A stretch of DNA of 64,000 bases, taken from Bacteroidales bacterium (lineage in GTDB: Bacteria; Bacteroidota; Bacteroidia; Bacteroidales; WCHB1-69). The DNA is taken from contig JAKSMC010000003.1 of the NCBI GenBank assembly GCA_024400835.1, positions 1 to 64,000 on the forward strand, in the 5' to 3' direction. The notes beneath the pieces were generated by a model. That model worked only from the letters and a program-made list of their open reading frames with translations. It had not been told where the DNA came from and did not search any database. Shown in pieces: positions 49,752-58,478 of this stretch (its first letter is position 1; each line of letters opens with the position of its first letter). The translations under genes were made by a program, and so were the position numbers.

Positions 49752-50951
49752 TTATTTTACCAATTTATAGGTATCCATTGCCATCACGAGTTCTTCGTTG
49801 GTGGTGACGGAAACGAGTTTCACCTTGGAATCCGGGGTAGAGATGATGCCGTCTTCACCAGCATATTTCTTGTTGGCTTCGATGTCCAATTTAGTGCCGA
49901 GCCAGTCGAGATCGTCGCAGATGGCTTCTCTCTGGAACCAAGCGTTTTCGCCGATACCGCCGGTGAAGAGGATGAGGTCAACGCCACCCATAGCAGCTGC
50001 GTATGCGCCGATGTATTTCTTCACGCGATAAGCGAACATATTGAAAGCGTAGGTGGAGCGTTCGTCGCCAGCGTCACGGCCGGCACGGATGTCGCGCATG
50101 TCCACGCTCTTGCCGGAGATACCGAGCAAACCGCATTTCTTGTTGATGAAGGTGTTGAGTTGTTTGGTGTCCATCTTTTCAGAATCCATAATGTAGATGA
50201 GCGCGCCGGCGTCGATATCGCCGCAACGTGTACCCATCATCAGACCTTCTACCGGAGTGAAGCCCATAGAGTTGTCGATGGACTTGCCATTCTTAATAGC
50301 GGTGATAGAAGCGCCGTTGCCGAGGTGGCAGCTGACAATCTTACAGTTGTTATAATCGAGGCCTGCAATTTCAGCAGCCTTCGGGCCGACATATTTGTGG
50401 CTCGTGCCGTGGAAACCGTAGCGACGGATTTTCTTTTGTTCGTACATTTCGTAAGGAAGTGCGTACAGGAAAGCCTCAGGCGGCATGGTCTGATGGAAGG
50501 ATGTGTCGAAAATACCGACGTGTTTGATGTTCGGTAAGAGTTTCATCATCACGTTGATACCGAGCAGGGAAGCGGGATTGTGCAGCGGAGCCAATTCGCA
50601 AAGCTTTTCGATTTCTTCGATTTCCTTCGGACCAAGAATCATACTCTTGTCAAAGTATTCACCACCATGAGCCACGCGGTGACCCACAGCATTGATTTCG
50701 TCCACGGATTTGATGACGCCGTGTTCCGGATCCATCAAAGCTTCGAGCACCAACTTAACGCCGACTTCGTGGTTGGCGATAGGGGTTTGGGTGTAGTATT
50801 TGTCTTTGCCAACAGGTTTGTGGGTGAATTCGCCCATTTCCAAACCAACGCGTTCAACAAGACCTTTAGCCAATAATTCGGGTTGCGGTTCCATTTCCAA
50901 CAATTGGTATTTGATAGAGGAACTGCCACAGTTTAAAACTAAAATTTTCAT
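49752..50951 (-). CDS. ackA: Acetate kinase
   Basis: A 399-residue enzyme of normal length: MKILVLNCGSSSIKYQLLEM is the phosphate-1 loop, HRVAHGGEYF and FDTSFHQTMPPEAFLYALP the substrate blocks, GMGTRCGDIDAG-like MMGTRCGDIDAGAL the nucleotide region. It makes ATP from acetyl phosphate in fermentation. pta is not adjacent. The ATG at 50951 is chosen by similarity; the upstream frame is not coding. Confidence 0.97.
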   Translation of the reverse strand: MKILVLNCGSSSIKYQLLEMEPQPELLAKGLVERVGLEMGEFTHKPVGKDKYYTQTPIANHEVGVKLVLEALMDPEHGVIKSVDEINAVGHRVAHGGEYFDKSMILGPKEIEEIEKLCELAPLHNPASLLGINVMMKLLPNIKHVGIFDTSFHQTMPPEAFLYALPYEMYEQKKIRRYGFHGTSHKYVGPKAAEIAGLDYNNCKIVSCHLGNGASITAIKNGKSIDNSMGFTPVEGLMMGTRCGDIDAGALIYIMDSEKMDTKQLNTFINKKCGLLGISGKSVDMRDIRAGRDAGDERSTYAFNMFAYRVKKYIGAYAAAMGGVDLILFTGGIGENAWFQREAICDDLDWLGTKLDIEANKKYAGEDGIISTPDSKVKLVSVTTNEELVMAMDTYKLVK

Positions 50952-51005
50952 ATTATGTGTATTAGTAAATGATTTTAGAGAATTGAGTGCTTTTGAAAAG
51001 CGGGG

Positions 51006-51013
51006 CAAATATA
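51006..51013 (-). promoter_or_regulatory. Promoter -7 box (TATATTTG) of ackA
   Basis: TAnnTTTGC, 55 bp upstream of the ATG. Confidence 0.6.
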
Positions 51014-51041
51014 AACAAAATATCAATGTCGGGGCGTGTCG

Positions 51042-51061
51042 GGGCGAATAATTATTCGCCC
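51042..51061. repeat. Perfect 20-bp palindrome
   Basis: GGGCGAATAATTATTCGCCC, preceded by GGGGCGTGTCG, and CATTCGCCCC again a few bases later. It sits between the hydG terminator and the ackA promoter. Confidence 0.75.
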
Positions 51062-51091
51062 TTACATTCGCCCCAACGATTTTCACGTAAC

Positions 51092-51120
51092 AAAAAAAGG
51101 CCACCTTCCGGCAGCCTTTT
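51092..51120 (-). terminator. Terminator of hydG
   Basis: On the minus strand AAGGCTGCC, loop GGAA, GGTGGCCTT (one bulged base), then seven T. It is 29 bp after the hydG stop. Confidence 0.8.
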
Positions 51121-51148
51121 CTATTATAATTCAACAATTTCCAAAATC

Positions 51149-52603
51149 TTAGAAGTACAGGTCGCGCTCGCCCTGCTTGATGCGCTCGATGCGTTTCAGC
51201 AGTTCGTCGCGGAATTTCTCATCCACGTTGACGAGGTTGTTTTCGATGACCTTCCAGCCCTTGGCAGCAACTTCAGGAGTGGCGTAATCAACGAGATATT
51301 CGCTGAGGGTGAGGATGGCGTTCGGAGTGCAGTAGCGCTTGATGAAGCCCGGCACGCTGAATTCCATGAAGTGCTCGCCGGTACGGCCCAGACGATAGCA
51401 CGCAGTACAGAAACTCGGAATGTAGTTGTTTTCCAAAAGTTCCTCAATAATGTCGCCCAATGTGCGGTCATCGCCAATCTGGAACTGCTCGCGGTGCAGG
51501 TTCTGGTCTTCCACCTTGTCGGAGTTTTTCTCCTCTTCCTCGTGATGGTATTTGTAGTCGCCCAGCTGCAAGTTGGTGCCGCCGTCGATTTGTGAGATGC
51601 CGTATTGGATGGCCTTTGCGCGGAACTCGGCGGTTTCGCGGGCGGTGAGAATCATACCCGTGTAAGGAACAGCCAAACGGAAAATGGCGATGATCTTTTC
51701 GAAAGTCTCATCATCCACGAAATACTTCTTGTCGATGTTCAGACCGGAAGCATCCTTGATGCGCGGGAAGGAGATGGTGTGTGGGCCCACATTGAAGCAG
51801 GCTTCCAAGTGGTTGGTGTGGCGAATCATGGCCAACACTTCGAAACGCCAGTCGTACAAGCCGAACAGGATGCCAAGACCGTTGTCGTCGATGCCGGCCT
51901 GCTGAGCGCGGTCCATAGAGGTCAGACGCCAGTCGTATTTGCCCTTCATCGTGTTTACCGGATGATACCAGGAGTAAGCCTCCGGATGATAGGTCTCTTG
52001 GAAAATCTGATACGTGCCGATGCCGGCTTCTTTCACGGTGCGGAAACCTTCCACATCCAATGGAGCGGCGTTGATGTTGACACGGCGGATAGAGCCGTTG
52101 CCCTTCTTGGTGGCGTAGGTCAACTTCACGGTGTGGGCGATGTATTCCGGAGAGTATTTCGGGGACTCACCATAGACGAGAATCAGACGTTTCTGGCCGT
52201 CTTCTTCCAATGCCTCCACATTGTGAACGAGTTCTTCGTCCGTCAATGTGGTGCGAATTTGCTCCTTGTTGGAAGAACGGAAACCGCAGTATTTGCAGTT
52301 ATTGATACAGTAATTGCCGACATAAAGCGGAGCGAAGAGCACGATGCGGTTGCCGTAGATACGGCGTTTCAGTTCGCGTGCACCCTCTTTGATTTCCTCT
52401 ACCAAGGCAGGGTCGGTCGTGTTGATGAGGACGGCCGTCTCTTCCATCGTCAGACGGTTTTTGTCCAATGACTTTTGGATGATTTCGCGAACTCTCTCGG
52501 GAGTGCTTTTCGTATTATTGATGTAATCCCAAATTTCATCTACATCGATGAACGGTTTGCCAATTTCGTCGGGAATGCGACATTTTTCTGGATTGAATTG
52601 CAT
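51149..52603 (-). CDS. hydG: [FeFe]-hydrogenase H-cluster maturation radical SAM enzyme HydG
   Basis: A 484-residue protein of full length. The radical-SAM CxxxCxxC is CINNCKYC after FAPLYVGNY, and the second cluster site is CTACYRLGRTGEHFM near residue 395, both specific to HydG. It cleaves tyrosine to give CO and cyanide ligands of the H-cluster. The upstream neighbour encodes the small ACT protein of the hydrogenase system. hydE, hydF and the hydrogenase are not in the window. Its presence implies H2 metabolism in an anaerobe. Confidence 0.96.
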   Translation of the reverse strand: MQFNPEKCRIPDEIGKPFIDVDEIWDYINNTKSTPERVREIIQKSLDKNRLTMEETAVLINTTDPALVEEIKEGARELKRRIYGNRIVLFAPLYVGNYCINNCKYCGFRSSNKEQIRTTLTDEELVHNVEALEEDGQKRLILVYGESPKYSPEYIAHTVKLTYATKKGNGSIRRVNINAAPLDVEGFRTVKEAGIGTYQIFQETYHPEAYSWYHPVNTMKGKYDWRLTSMDRAQQAGIDDNGLGILFGLYDWRFEVLAMIRHTNHLEACFNVGPHTISFPRIKDASGLNIDKKYFVDDETFEKIIAIFRLAVPYTGMILTARETAEFRAKAIQYGISQIDGGTNLQLGDYKYHHEEEEKNSDKVEDQNLHREQFQIGDDRTLGDIIEELLENNYIPSFCTACYRLGRTGEHFMEFSVPGFIKRYCTPNAILTLSEYLVDYATPEVAAKGWKVIENNLVNVDEKFRDELLKRIERIKQGERDLYF

Positions 52604-52612
52604 ATCTATTAG

Positions 52613-52673
52613 TGTTTAAAGTTTAAAGTTCAAAGTTTAAAAGGCTAAAAGCTAATTGCTAACGACTAATAGC
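52613..52673. repeat. GTTTAAA and GCTAAT word repeats
   Basis: GTTTAAAGTTTAAAGTTCAA words followed by GCTAAAAGCTAATTGCTAAC words. The second set overlaps the end of the ACT gene and encodes its last residues (LLVVSN). Confidence 0.75.
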
Positions 52674-52912
52674 TTCGTGACCACGGCTTTAGCCTCGACA
52701 TTGTCGATTTTGCCTAATTTTCCAGAAAGTGCGTTGATTTGGTTGGTGTCGCCCTCCACAATGAGTGAAATGACCGCCACGGAGCGGTCGTGGAAGGGCA
52801 GCCCTTGGCGGGCAAGCACGATGTCGGCGAATTGCGATATCGTGGCGTTAACTTGCGGTGCTACCGCGCGATCTTTGATAAGCACGGTGACTGTTCCAAT
52901 TCTCTTTTCCAT
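52652..52912 (-). CDS. TM1266-family iron-only hydrogenase system regulator (ACT domain)
   Basis: An 86-residue protein starting MEKRIGTVTVLIKDRAVAPQ, with VISLIVEGDTNQINALSGKL in the second half: the ACT/NikR-C-like fold of the TM1266 family, which is found next to hydrogenase maturation genes and is presumed regulatory. It is 48 bp upstream of hydG on the same strand, with its own promoter box. The ATG at 52912 is preferred over a longer frame that overlaps the promoter. Confidence 0.88.
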   Translation of the reverse strand: MEKRIGTVTVLIKDRAVAPQVNATISQFADIVLARQGLPFHDRSVAVISLIVEGDTNQINALSGKLGKIDNVEAKAVVTKLLVVSN

Positions 52913-52954
52913 CAGTACAACTTTTGGATTAGGTGGTTGTTTTTTTTGAGGCTG

Positions 52955-52962
52955 CAAAGATA
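52955..52962 (-). promoter_or_regulatory. Promoter -7 box (TATCTTTG) of the ACT-hydG pair
   Basis: TAnnTTTGC, 43 bp upstream of the ATG. Confidence 0.6.
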
Positions 52963-52987
52963 GCAAAAAATATGACAGACGCGGTCA

Positions 52988-53056
52988 ATGTTAAAGTTTA
53001 AGGTTCAAAGTTTAAGGAGAACTCCCCGAAAGCTAAAGGCTAATAGCTAAAAGCCA
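52988..53056. repeat. TTAAAGTT and GCTAAAGGCTAAT word repeats
   Basis: GTTAAAGTTTAAGGTTCAAA words then GCTAAAGGCTAATAGCTAAA words, in the divergent ACT/flippase gap. Same two word families, in the same order, as at 52613-52673. Confidence 0.7.
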
Positions 53057-53087
53057 ATGACGGGCATATGCAATGCTAAAGATTTTT

Positions 53088-53095
53088 TATATTTG
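53088..53095 (+). promoter_or_regulatory. Promoter -7 box (TATATTTG) of the orphan flippase
   Basis: TAnnTTTGC, 18 bp before the ATG at 53114. Confidence 0.55.
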
Positions 53096-53113
53096 CGGCC
53101 TCTTGAGAAAAAC

Positions 53114-54640
53114 ATGGGAATCATTATAAGACAGAGCATTAAGGGTACTTTGGTGAACTACTTGGGAGTCGCCATCGGCTTTGTGACTACTTTTTTTGTG
53201 ATGACAAGCTACTTGAGCACAGAAGAAGTGGGGCTGGCCCGTGTTATGATTGACGCCGCCGTATTGTTTTCCAGTTTCGCGCAGATAGGCACCGCGTCTT
53301 CTATCATTCGCTTCTTCCCGTATTTCAAAGACGAGGAGGGGAAATACCACGGATTTTTCTTCTGGACATTAATCGTGCCGGTGGTGGGATTCCTCATATA
53401 CCTTTTGGTGTGGACGTTGTTCAAACAGACGTTCATCAATATGTTTACGGAAAAATCGCCGCTGTTTGTCAACTACTTACGTTTTGTCATTCCGCTCACA
53501 CTGTTCATGCTCTACCAGTCAGTGTTCGAAGCCAACAGCAACGTGCTGATGCGCATTGTGGTACCCAAGTTAGTGCGGGAAGTCGGTGTGCGCGTGGGGC
53601 TGCTCATCACCTACCTACTCTACGGTTTCCACGTCATCACCCTCGACGGCCTGGTAATCGGCTTCTGCCTCACCTACCTCATCGCCGTTGCCATCGATAT
53701 CGCCTATTTGTTCTCCTTGCAGAAAATATCCCTGAAGCCAGACCTCAAGTTCATCAGCAAACCGTTGGCCCGCGACTTCGTCCTTTTCTCACTGCTGATG
53801 ACACTTACCGCTATCGCCGGCAACACACCGCTGCTGAGTTCCTTCTTCGTCAGCGCCCAGATGGGCTTAGGATTCACGGGAATATTCGCCATCGCCAATT
53901 ACATTGCCACGGTTATCGAGATTCCGAACCGCTCGCTGAACGCCATCGCCAGCCCCAATTTAGCAGATGCCATTAAAAACGAAGACTGGAACCGCGCGCA
54001 GTCACTCTGCAAGAACGTCTCCCTGCACCTGCTGCTCTCCAGTATGTTTATATTCCTCCTCATCTGGGTAAATGTAGATTTGCTGTTTATGATTATGTCC
54101 AAGGGCAAAGACTATGAAACTGGCAAGAGCGTCATCTTCATCCTCGGCATGGCGCGTCTGGTCACCTCCTCGCTCTCCGTCTGCGGCAATGCGCTGAACT
54201 TCTCCAAACATTACCATTTCGCCCTGTTTTTCACCCTGCTGCTGACAGCCTTGGTCATTGTCTTCAACGTGGTTCTCATTCCTCGATTCGGCATCAACGG
54301 TTCTGCCTTGGCAACCTTAGGCTCATACATTATATATTATGTAGCTATGATGCTGTTTGTGCGATATAAAATCCACATCTCCATATTCTCCAAAGGCCAA
54401 CTCAAAGTGGTCGCCATTATTCTAGGACTCTTTGCCTTGAACCTGCTGTGGACAAAGACGCTGACACCGCTGTTCATGATGCTGCCCTGCAAGGAACTCA
54501 TCGCCGCCATCATCGAGGGCGCGATCCGCACCAGCCTACTCGTGGGCATAGGCGTCGCACTCACCTACTACTGGAACGTCTCTGCCGAAGTCAACAACCT
54601 GATACTGAAAGCTGCCGGCACACTGCGCAAAAACAGGTAG
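53114..54640 (+). CDS. Oligosaccharide flippase-like membrane protein (MOP superfamily), orphan
   Basis: A 508-residue protein with about 14 hydrophobic segments. MGIIIRQSIKGTLVNYLGVA and YLSTEEVGLARVMIDAAVLF are the N-terminal pattern of polysaccharide flippases (compare KTISGMIW and LLLPSDFG in the capsule copy). No sugar genes surround it, so the substrate could be another lipid-linked glycan. The ATG at 53114 is favoured by the promoter box and by family alignment over the longer frame from 53057. Confidence 0.87.
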   Translation: MGIIIRQSIKGTLVNYLGVAIGFVTTFFVMTSYLSTEEVGLARVMIDAAVLFSSFAQIGTASSIIRFFPYFKDEEGKYHGFFFWTLIVPVVGFLIYLLVWTLFKQTFINMFTEKSPLFVNYLRFVIPLTLFMLYQSVFEANSNVLMRIVVPKLVREVGVRVGLLITYLLYGFHVITLDGLVIGFCLTYLIAVAIDIAYLFSLQKISLKPDLKFISKPLARDFVLFSLLMTLTAIAGNTPLLSSFFVSAQMGLGFTGIFAIANYIATVIEIPNRSLNAIASPNLADAIKNEDWNRAQSLCKNVSLHLLLSSMFIFLLIWVNVDLLFMIMSKGKDYETGKSVIFILGMARLVTSSLSVCGNALNFSKHYHFALFFTLLLTALVIVFNVVLIPRFGINGSALATLGSYIIYYVAMMLFVRYKIHISIFSKGQLKVVAIILGLFALNLLWTKTLTPLFMMLPCKELIAAIIEGAIRTSLLVGIGVALTYYWNVSAEVNNLILKAAGTLRKNR

Positions 54641-54682
54641 CGTTCGTCTTAAAGACGGATGATTATAAAAAGAAAAAATTCT

Positions 54683-56848
54683 CTATTGTCCCTCTTTTCT
54701 CCAGCCCCATTCACCAACCTTGCGGATAACCGATTCATTTTCAAAAGCATTGTAAAACAGCATATTGGGCATCATAATGCTTTTGATGAATTTCATAAAG
54801 GCCACATTCGTGCTAGCAAAAGCCACATTATCAGTGGATACGATAGCGGGCAATGCGTAAGATGGTTCCACACAGAAATCTGAAGACCTCTGTATATGCA
54901 ATGTGTCACCCCGTTGATTCACCATCCAAATATTAAAGTAAAAACTGCTGCCCGTGGATATACAATAGGGGGCGTGCGTGAAACTTTCCGTTACCACTGC
55001 ATCGCTGACAGACAAAACTGTATCTGCGAAATGGGATATAAAATCATAATTCTCAGTATCTTGTGACGCTGACAAAACATATCTGCGAAAAAGTGAATGA
55101 CGGAAAGTATCAATGTCATGCTTGGTAATTTCAAAATCACGGATAGAAATGGTCGGATGCGGATTTTGATTGAGGATATTCAACATACTGTCCAAAACAG
55201 CTGCGGAAAATTCGGAGTGGAAGACTTCGCACTTGCCCTTGCCGTTGCTTGTTTTATAAACATCTCCCTTTCGTATGTAGGTGATTTCATCTAAAGATTC
55301 GCCTAAAAAGGCAATCTGCCTTGCCTGCAATATGATTTTCTGCACAGGAGATTCCAAAAATCCTGATAATGGAAACTCATATTGATATGGCCTGACAACA
55401 CTGGGCAAAGCAGTAAATAAGAAATTGTGGTAGTCATCCTCTTCACGACTGAGAATAACAACGCTTTGCCCAGTAGTATCTTGCGGATAGGGACGCATGT
55501 CCACAATGGATGTGAACGGACTCTGCTCATTCGTCCGATAGATACGGAACCACGTTCCTACTTTCTCATCCCATTGGTAAATGGAGTTGTCTCTGTTTTC
55601 ACAACCCCAGCGAACACCGTGGATGTCAAATACAATGGGCGGTGTCGGAATAGGATGCTCTTCGGTATAGAAGCCGCAAAATTCAACTTTATCTTTTGAC
55701 ACACATACCACACCATCATTAGCAGAAGCCGAACAATACATTTTGCCGTCAACAATACCGATGATTGAATAGCAGGAAGGCATTATATCCTGATTGTAAA
55801 ATAGTTGGTATTTGCTCGGCGAAGACATTCTATAGACTTTTCTGCCAACCAACACGTAAAGTTCCTCGTTTTGAGCATCTGTTTCAAAAGCATCAGCAGG
55901 CAAGGGGAATCTTTTCCATTCAATCGGATTCTGTTTGGAATAAAAAATTCTATCACCTTGTTGGACAACAACATAATCATTCCATACACGGATTTTATCT
56001 ATGATTTTGTCGGGCAGGGAATCCTTGAGATTGGGATACTGCTGTAAGGGCGTTTGGATTTTCTGGTAAGTGGCCCAATTGTTTTGTGTAAAGAAAAGTT
56101 CATTATTCGAAATTCCTCTGTCTATGGCATAACCTTTTTGGGCATCTGCCATACATATCAACTTAAAACTTCTTCCTAAAAGTTCGCTGTTTCGGTATGG
56201 CAATTCTACGAAAGACTTACCCGAATCTTTTGAAAAATAAAGCACACCATTACCACAACAAAGCCAAACCAACCCCTTCCCATTGGTATAAATCTGCTCC
56301 ACAACGTCATCATCTTTTCTTGAATAAGGAGTTGTTGTCCAGGTCTTTCCTTCGTCATGTGAGAGCAGACAAACATTTTCAACATCTTGGTTCCCGTGTC
56401 TGACTCGTATGCGTCCTACTATTAGAATAGAGGAAGGATCCGGGAATACGATATCTTCATAATACGCACATAGAATAGAATCATTCTTCTTTAGGATTTT
56501 AGAAGAAACATCTTCAGGAATCGTATCTTTTGGATACGTTTCTTCTAAAGTATCCATAGATTCATCATCATCTATAAAATAGAAATCCTCGGCTTCGGAA
56601 AAGTCTGTTTCATCCTTGAAATAAGACTCTTGGGGCGCAAATACCGTTATCCAGGTTGAGTGGATGCCGGGAGCGCAAAAGAGTCCATTCTTCCCGCTGC
56701 TCATAGTACTCATCCACAGTTTTCCTGTGGGAGAGACTTTCAAAGTGTTGCGAAATACTGCCTTTTCCAGTATCTCTCGCGTGTCGCGTTCTTGCGCGAA
56801 AAGCAAGAGCGGAACAAACAAAGCGATAGTGAACCAAAGGCGTTTCAT
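54683..56848 (-). CDS. Exported Asp-box (BNR/sialidase-like) propeller protein
   Basis: A 721-residue secreted protein with signal MKRLWFTIALFVPLLLFAQ. Asp-box motifs SHDEGKTW (about residue 150) and SKDSGKSF mark a beta-propeller of the BNR type; FFTQNNWATYQKI and VCVSKDKVEF look like degenerate copies. Sialidase catalytic residues are not evident, so a binding or YCF48-like role is as likely. The gene is more AT-rich than both neighbours, consistent with transfer or relaxed codon use. It follows the flavin reductase gene by 2 bp. No C-terminal type IX signal is evident. Confidence 0.7.
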   Translation of the reverse strand: MKRLWFTIALFVPLLLFAQERDTREILEKAVFRNTLKVSPTGKLWMSTMSSGKNGLFCAPGIHSTWITVFAPQESYFKDETDFSEAEDFYFIDDDESMDTLEETYPKDTIPEDVSSKILKKNDSILCAYYEDIVFPDPSSILIVGRIRVRHGNQDVENVCLLSHDEGKTWTTTPYSRKDDDVVEQIYTNGKGLVWLCCGNGVLYFSKDSGKSFVELPYRNSELLGRSFKLICMADAQKGYAIDRGISNNELFFTQNNWATYQKIQTPLQQYPNLKDSLPDKIIDKIRVWNDYVVVQQGDRIFYSKQNPIEWKRFPLPADAFETDAQNEELYVLVGRKVYRMSSPSKYQLFYNQDIMPSCYSIIGIVDGKMYCSASANDGVVCVSKDKVEFCGFYTEEHPIPTPPIVFDIHGVRWGCENRDNSIYQWDEKVGTWFRIYRTNEQSPFTSIVDMRPYPQDTTGQSVVILSREEDDYHNFLFTALPSVVRPYQYEFPLSGFLESPVQKIILQARQIAFLGESLDEITYIRKGDVYKTSNGKGKCEVFHSEFSAAVLDSMLNILNQNPHPTISIRDFEITKHDIDTFRHSLFRRYVLSASQDTENYDFISHFADTVLSVSDAVVTESFTHAPYCISTGSSFYFNIWMVNQRGDTLHIQRSSDFCVEPSYALPAIVSTDNVAFASTNVAFMKFIKSIMMPNMLFYNAFENESVIRKVGEWGWRKEGQ

Positions 56849-56850
56849 AA

Positions 56851-57450
56851 TTACTGCTTTTTCTCTACAGAGTATCCGAATTTGCCGAGAATTTTGCCCA
56901 GGTCGTAATAGTGGCCGTGGGAGTAACTTACGAGGTTGGCGCGTTGCAGCTCGAGGGCATCGGTTTTGAAGTTGAAGAGGTTCTCCTTGGCGTGGACGGC
57001 CACGATTTCGGCAATGAACATATCGTGTGAGCCTAAGGGGATAATCTGTTTCACCTTGCACTCGAGGTTCACAGGGGCTTCGTCAATCATCGGGGCCTTG
57101 ACCTGCGTGCCGCGCACGGGCGTGAGACCGGTCTCAAAGAACTTGTTGAACTTCTTGCCCGATTTCACGCCGCACCAGTCGGCAATGGGCGCCAGGTCAC
57201 GGTTCACCAAGTTGATGACGAACTCGCCGCTCTCCTTGATGAGGTTGTAGGAGTGGCGTTCCGGACGCACAGAGATGTAGCACAATGCCGGATCGGAACA
57301 GATGGTGCCGGTCCAAGCTATAGTAATAATATTGTATTCGTCAATAGAGCTGCCGCAAGAAACCATCACTACCGGAGCGGGGTTCAGCATATTGCCAGCA
57401 CGCAAAACTCGTTTGCCGTTTTTCTTGGTTGTTTTATTGCCTTTTTCCAT
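56851..57450 (-). CDS. Flavin reductase-like FMN-binding protein
   Basis: A 199-residue split-barrel protein. PAPVVMVSCGSSIDEYNIIT and ALCYISVRPERHSYNLIKES are the FMN-binding blocks of the flavin reductase/DIM6-NTAB family; GSHDMFIAEIVAVHAKENLF is the last core strand. It probably reduces flavin or acts as a small flavoprotein reductase in redox balance. It is followed at 2 bp by the propeller gene, an odd partner. Confidence 0.88.
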   Translation of the reverse strand: MEKGNKTTKKNGKRVLRAGNMLNPAPVVMVSCGSSIDEYNIITIAWTGTICSDPALCYISVRPERHSYNLIKESGEFVINLVNRDLAPIADWCGVKSGKKFNKFFETGLTPVRGTQVKAPMIDEAPVNLECKVKQIIPLGSHDMFIAEIVAVHAKENLFNFKTDALELQRANLVSYSHGHYYDLGKILGKFGYSVEKKQ

Positions 57451-57507
57451 AATTCCTGTTTTTACTTTCCGCTGACAAAAGCGGAAAAAGTTGAAAGATG
57501 AATTAAA

Positions 57508-57541
57508 AAAGCGTGTTAATAAAATTGTTTTAACACGCTTT
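57508..57541 (-). terminator. Terminator of the universal stress protein gene
   Basis: AAAGCGTGTTAA and TTAACACGCTTT (12 bp, perfect) around a 10-base loop, followed on the minus strand by a T-run. It lies 59 bp after the stop. Confidence 0.85.
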
Positions 57542-57599
57542 GTCTTTTATTTGATAAACCTGTGAAACATACTGATCACAGATCACTGAACACGGCCCA

Positions 57600-58448
57600 C
57601 TATCTACCTACAGAGAACGCATTCTTGTTAGGGATGATGAGCAACGGCATAGAGCAAGTACTCAGAATCTGACGCATGTTGCGAGATGCTGTGAAATCTG
57701 TTTCCTGTTCTTCGCGCATAATCGTGATAAGGTTAGCATCCAGTTCCTTTGCGGAAGTGATAATGGTATTGCAAACATCATTGTTGGTGACGTTGTGAGC
57801 TTCGGCCACATTTCTGACATTGGCCTCATCGCACATAGCCATAGCATTGCGAAGTTGTACGTTGACAACGTGTTTTGACTGAGCGTCGTTCGGGTAATTC
57901 ACGCCGAAAAGGTAAACCTGGGCTGCGAAGAGTTTAGCCAGATAAATGGACATCTTCATCTTCTGCAATGTTTCGAAGCTGATGTCGATGGGAACAAGAA
58001 TCTTGGTAAGGTCGCGGTTGATTTGGATATTCTCACGCATAATCAGCACGGGGACTTCAGCGGCGTTAATCATACGGTAAGCGTTGTTGCCGATGTAGCC
58101 TTCTTCGAAACCGGAAGCGCCGTGTGCACCGAGGACGATCATAGATTCGGGCAGATTGGCAGCATATTTGTTGATTTCCACATGAGGTTTGCCTTCCAAG
58201 AATACGTTGTTGACAATGCAGTTGGGAGCTTCTTGTTTACACATTGCATTCCATTCCTGCATTTTGTCCTGTTGATGGTGCATGAAGCTCTTGCCTTCGT
58301 CAAATTCATCTGAGCTGTTTGCCACACCAGGGGTTTTCACCCATACCAAATGGAGGGTGGCATTGGATTTAAGAGCTATGGACACTGCGTGGCGCATAGC
58401 TGTCATTGAACTATTGGAAAAGTCGATACCGACAATAATATTTTTCAT
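57600..58448 (-). CDS. Universal stress protein, two Usp domains
   Basis: A 282-residue protein with two tandem UspA-like domains: MKNIIVGIDFSNSSMTAMRH with MIVLGAHGASGFEEGYIGNN as the phosphate loop of the first, and KILVPIDISFETLQKMKMSI beginning the second, whose loop is degenerate (IITIMREEQETDFTASRNMR). It probably binds ATP in domain 1. The gap to guaB upstream is 30 bp, so cotranscription is likely. Confidence 0.88.
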   Translation of the reverse strand: MKNIIVGIDFSNSSMTAMRHAVSIALKSNATLHLVWVKTPGVANSSDEFDEGKSFMHHQQDKMQEWNAMCKQEAPNCIVNNVFLEGKPHVEINKYAANLPESMIVLGAHGASGFEEGYIGNNAYRMINAAEVPVLIMRENIQINRDLTKILVPIDISFETLQKMKMSIYLAKLFAAQVYLFGVNYPNDAQSKHVVNVQLRNAMAMCDEANVRNVAEAHNVTNNDVCNTIITSAKELDANLITIMREEQETDFTASRNMRQILSTCSMPLLIIPNKNAFSVGR

Positions 58449-58478
58449 AACATTATAATTTTAAAGTGAATAATCTAT

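Noticed and set aside
54645..54657. CGTCTTAAAGACG inverted repeat as terminator for the orphan flippase
   Set aside because: The stem is only 6 bp around one base and no T-run follows on the plus strand.
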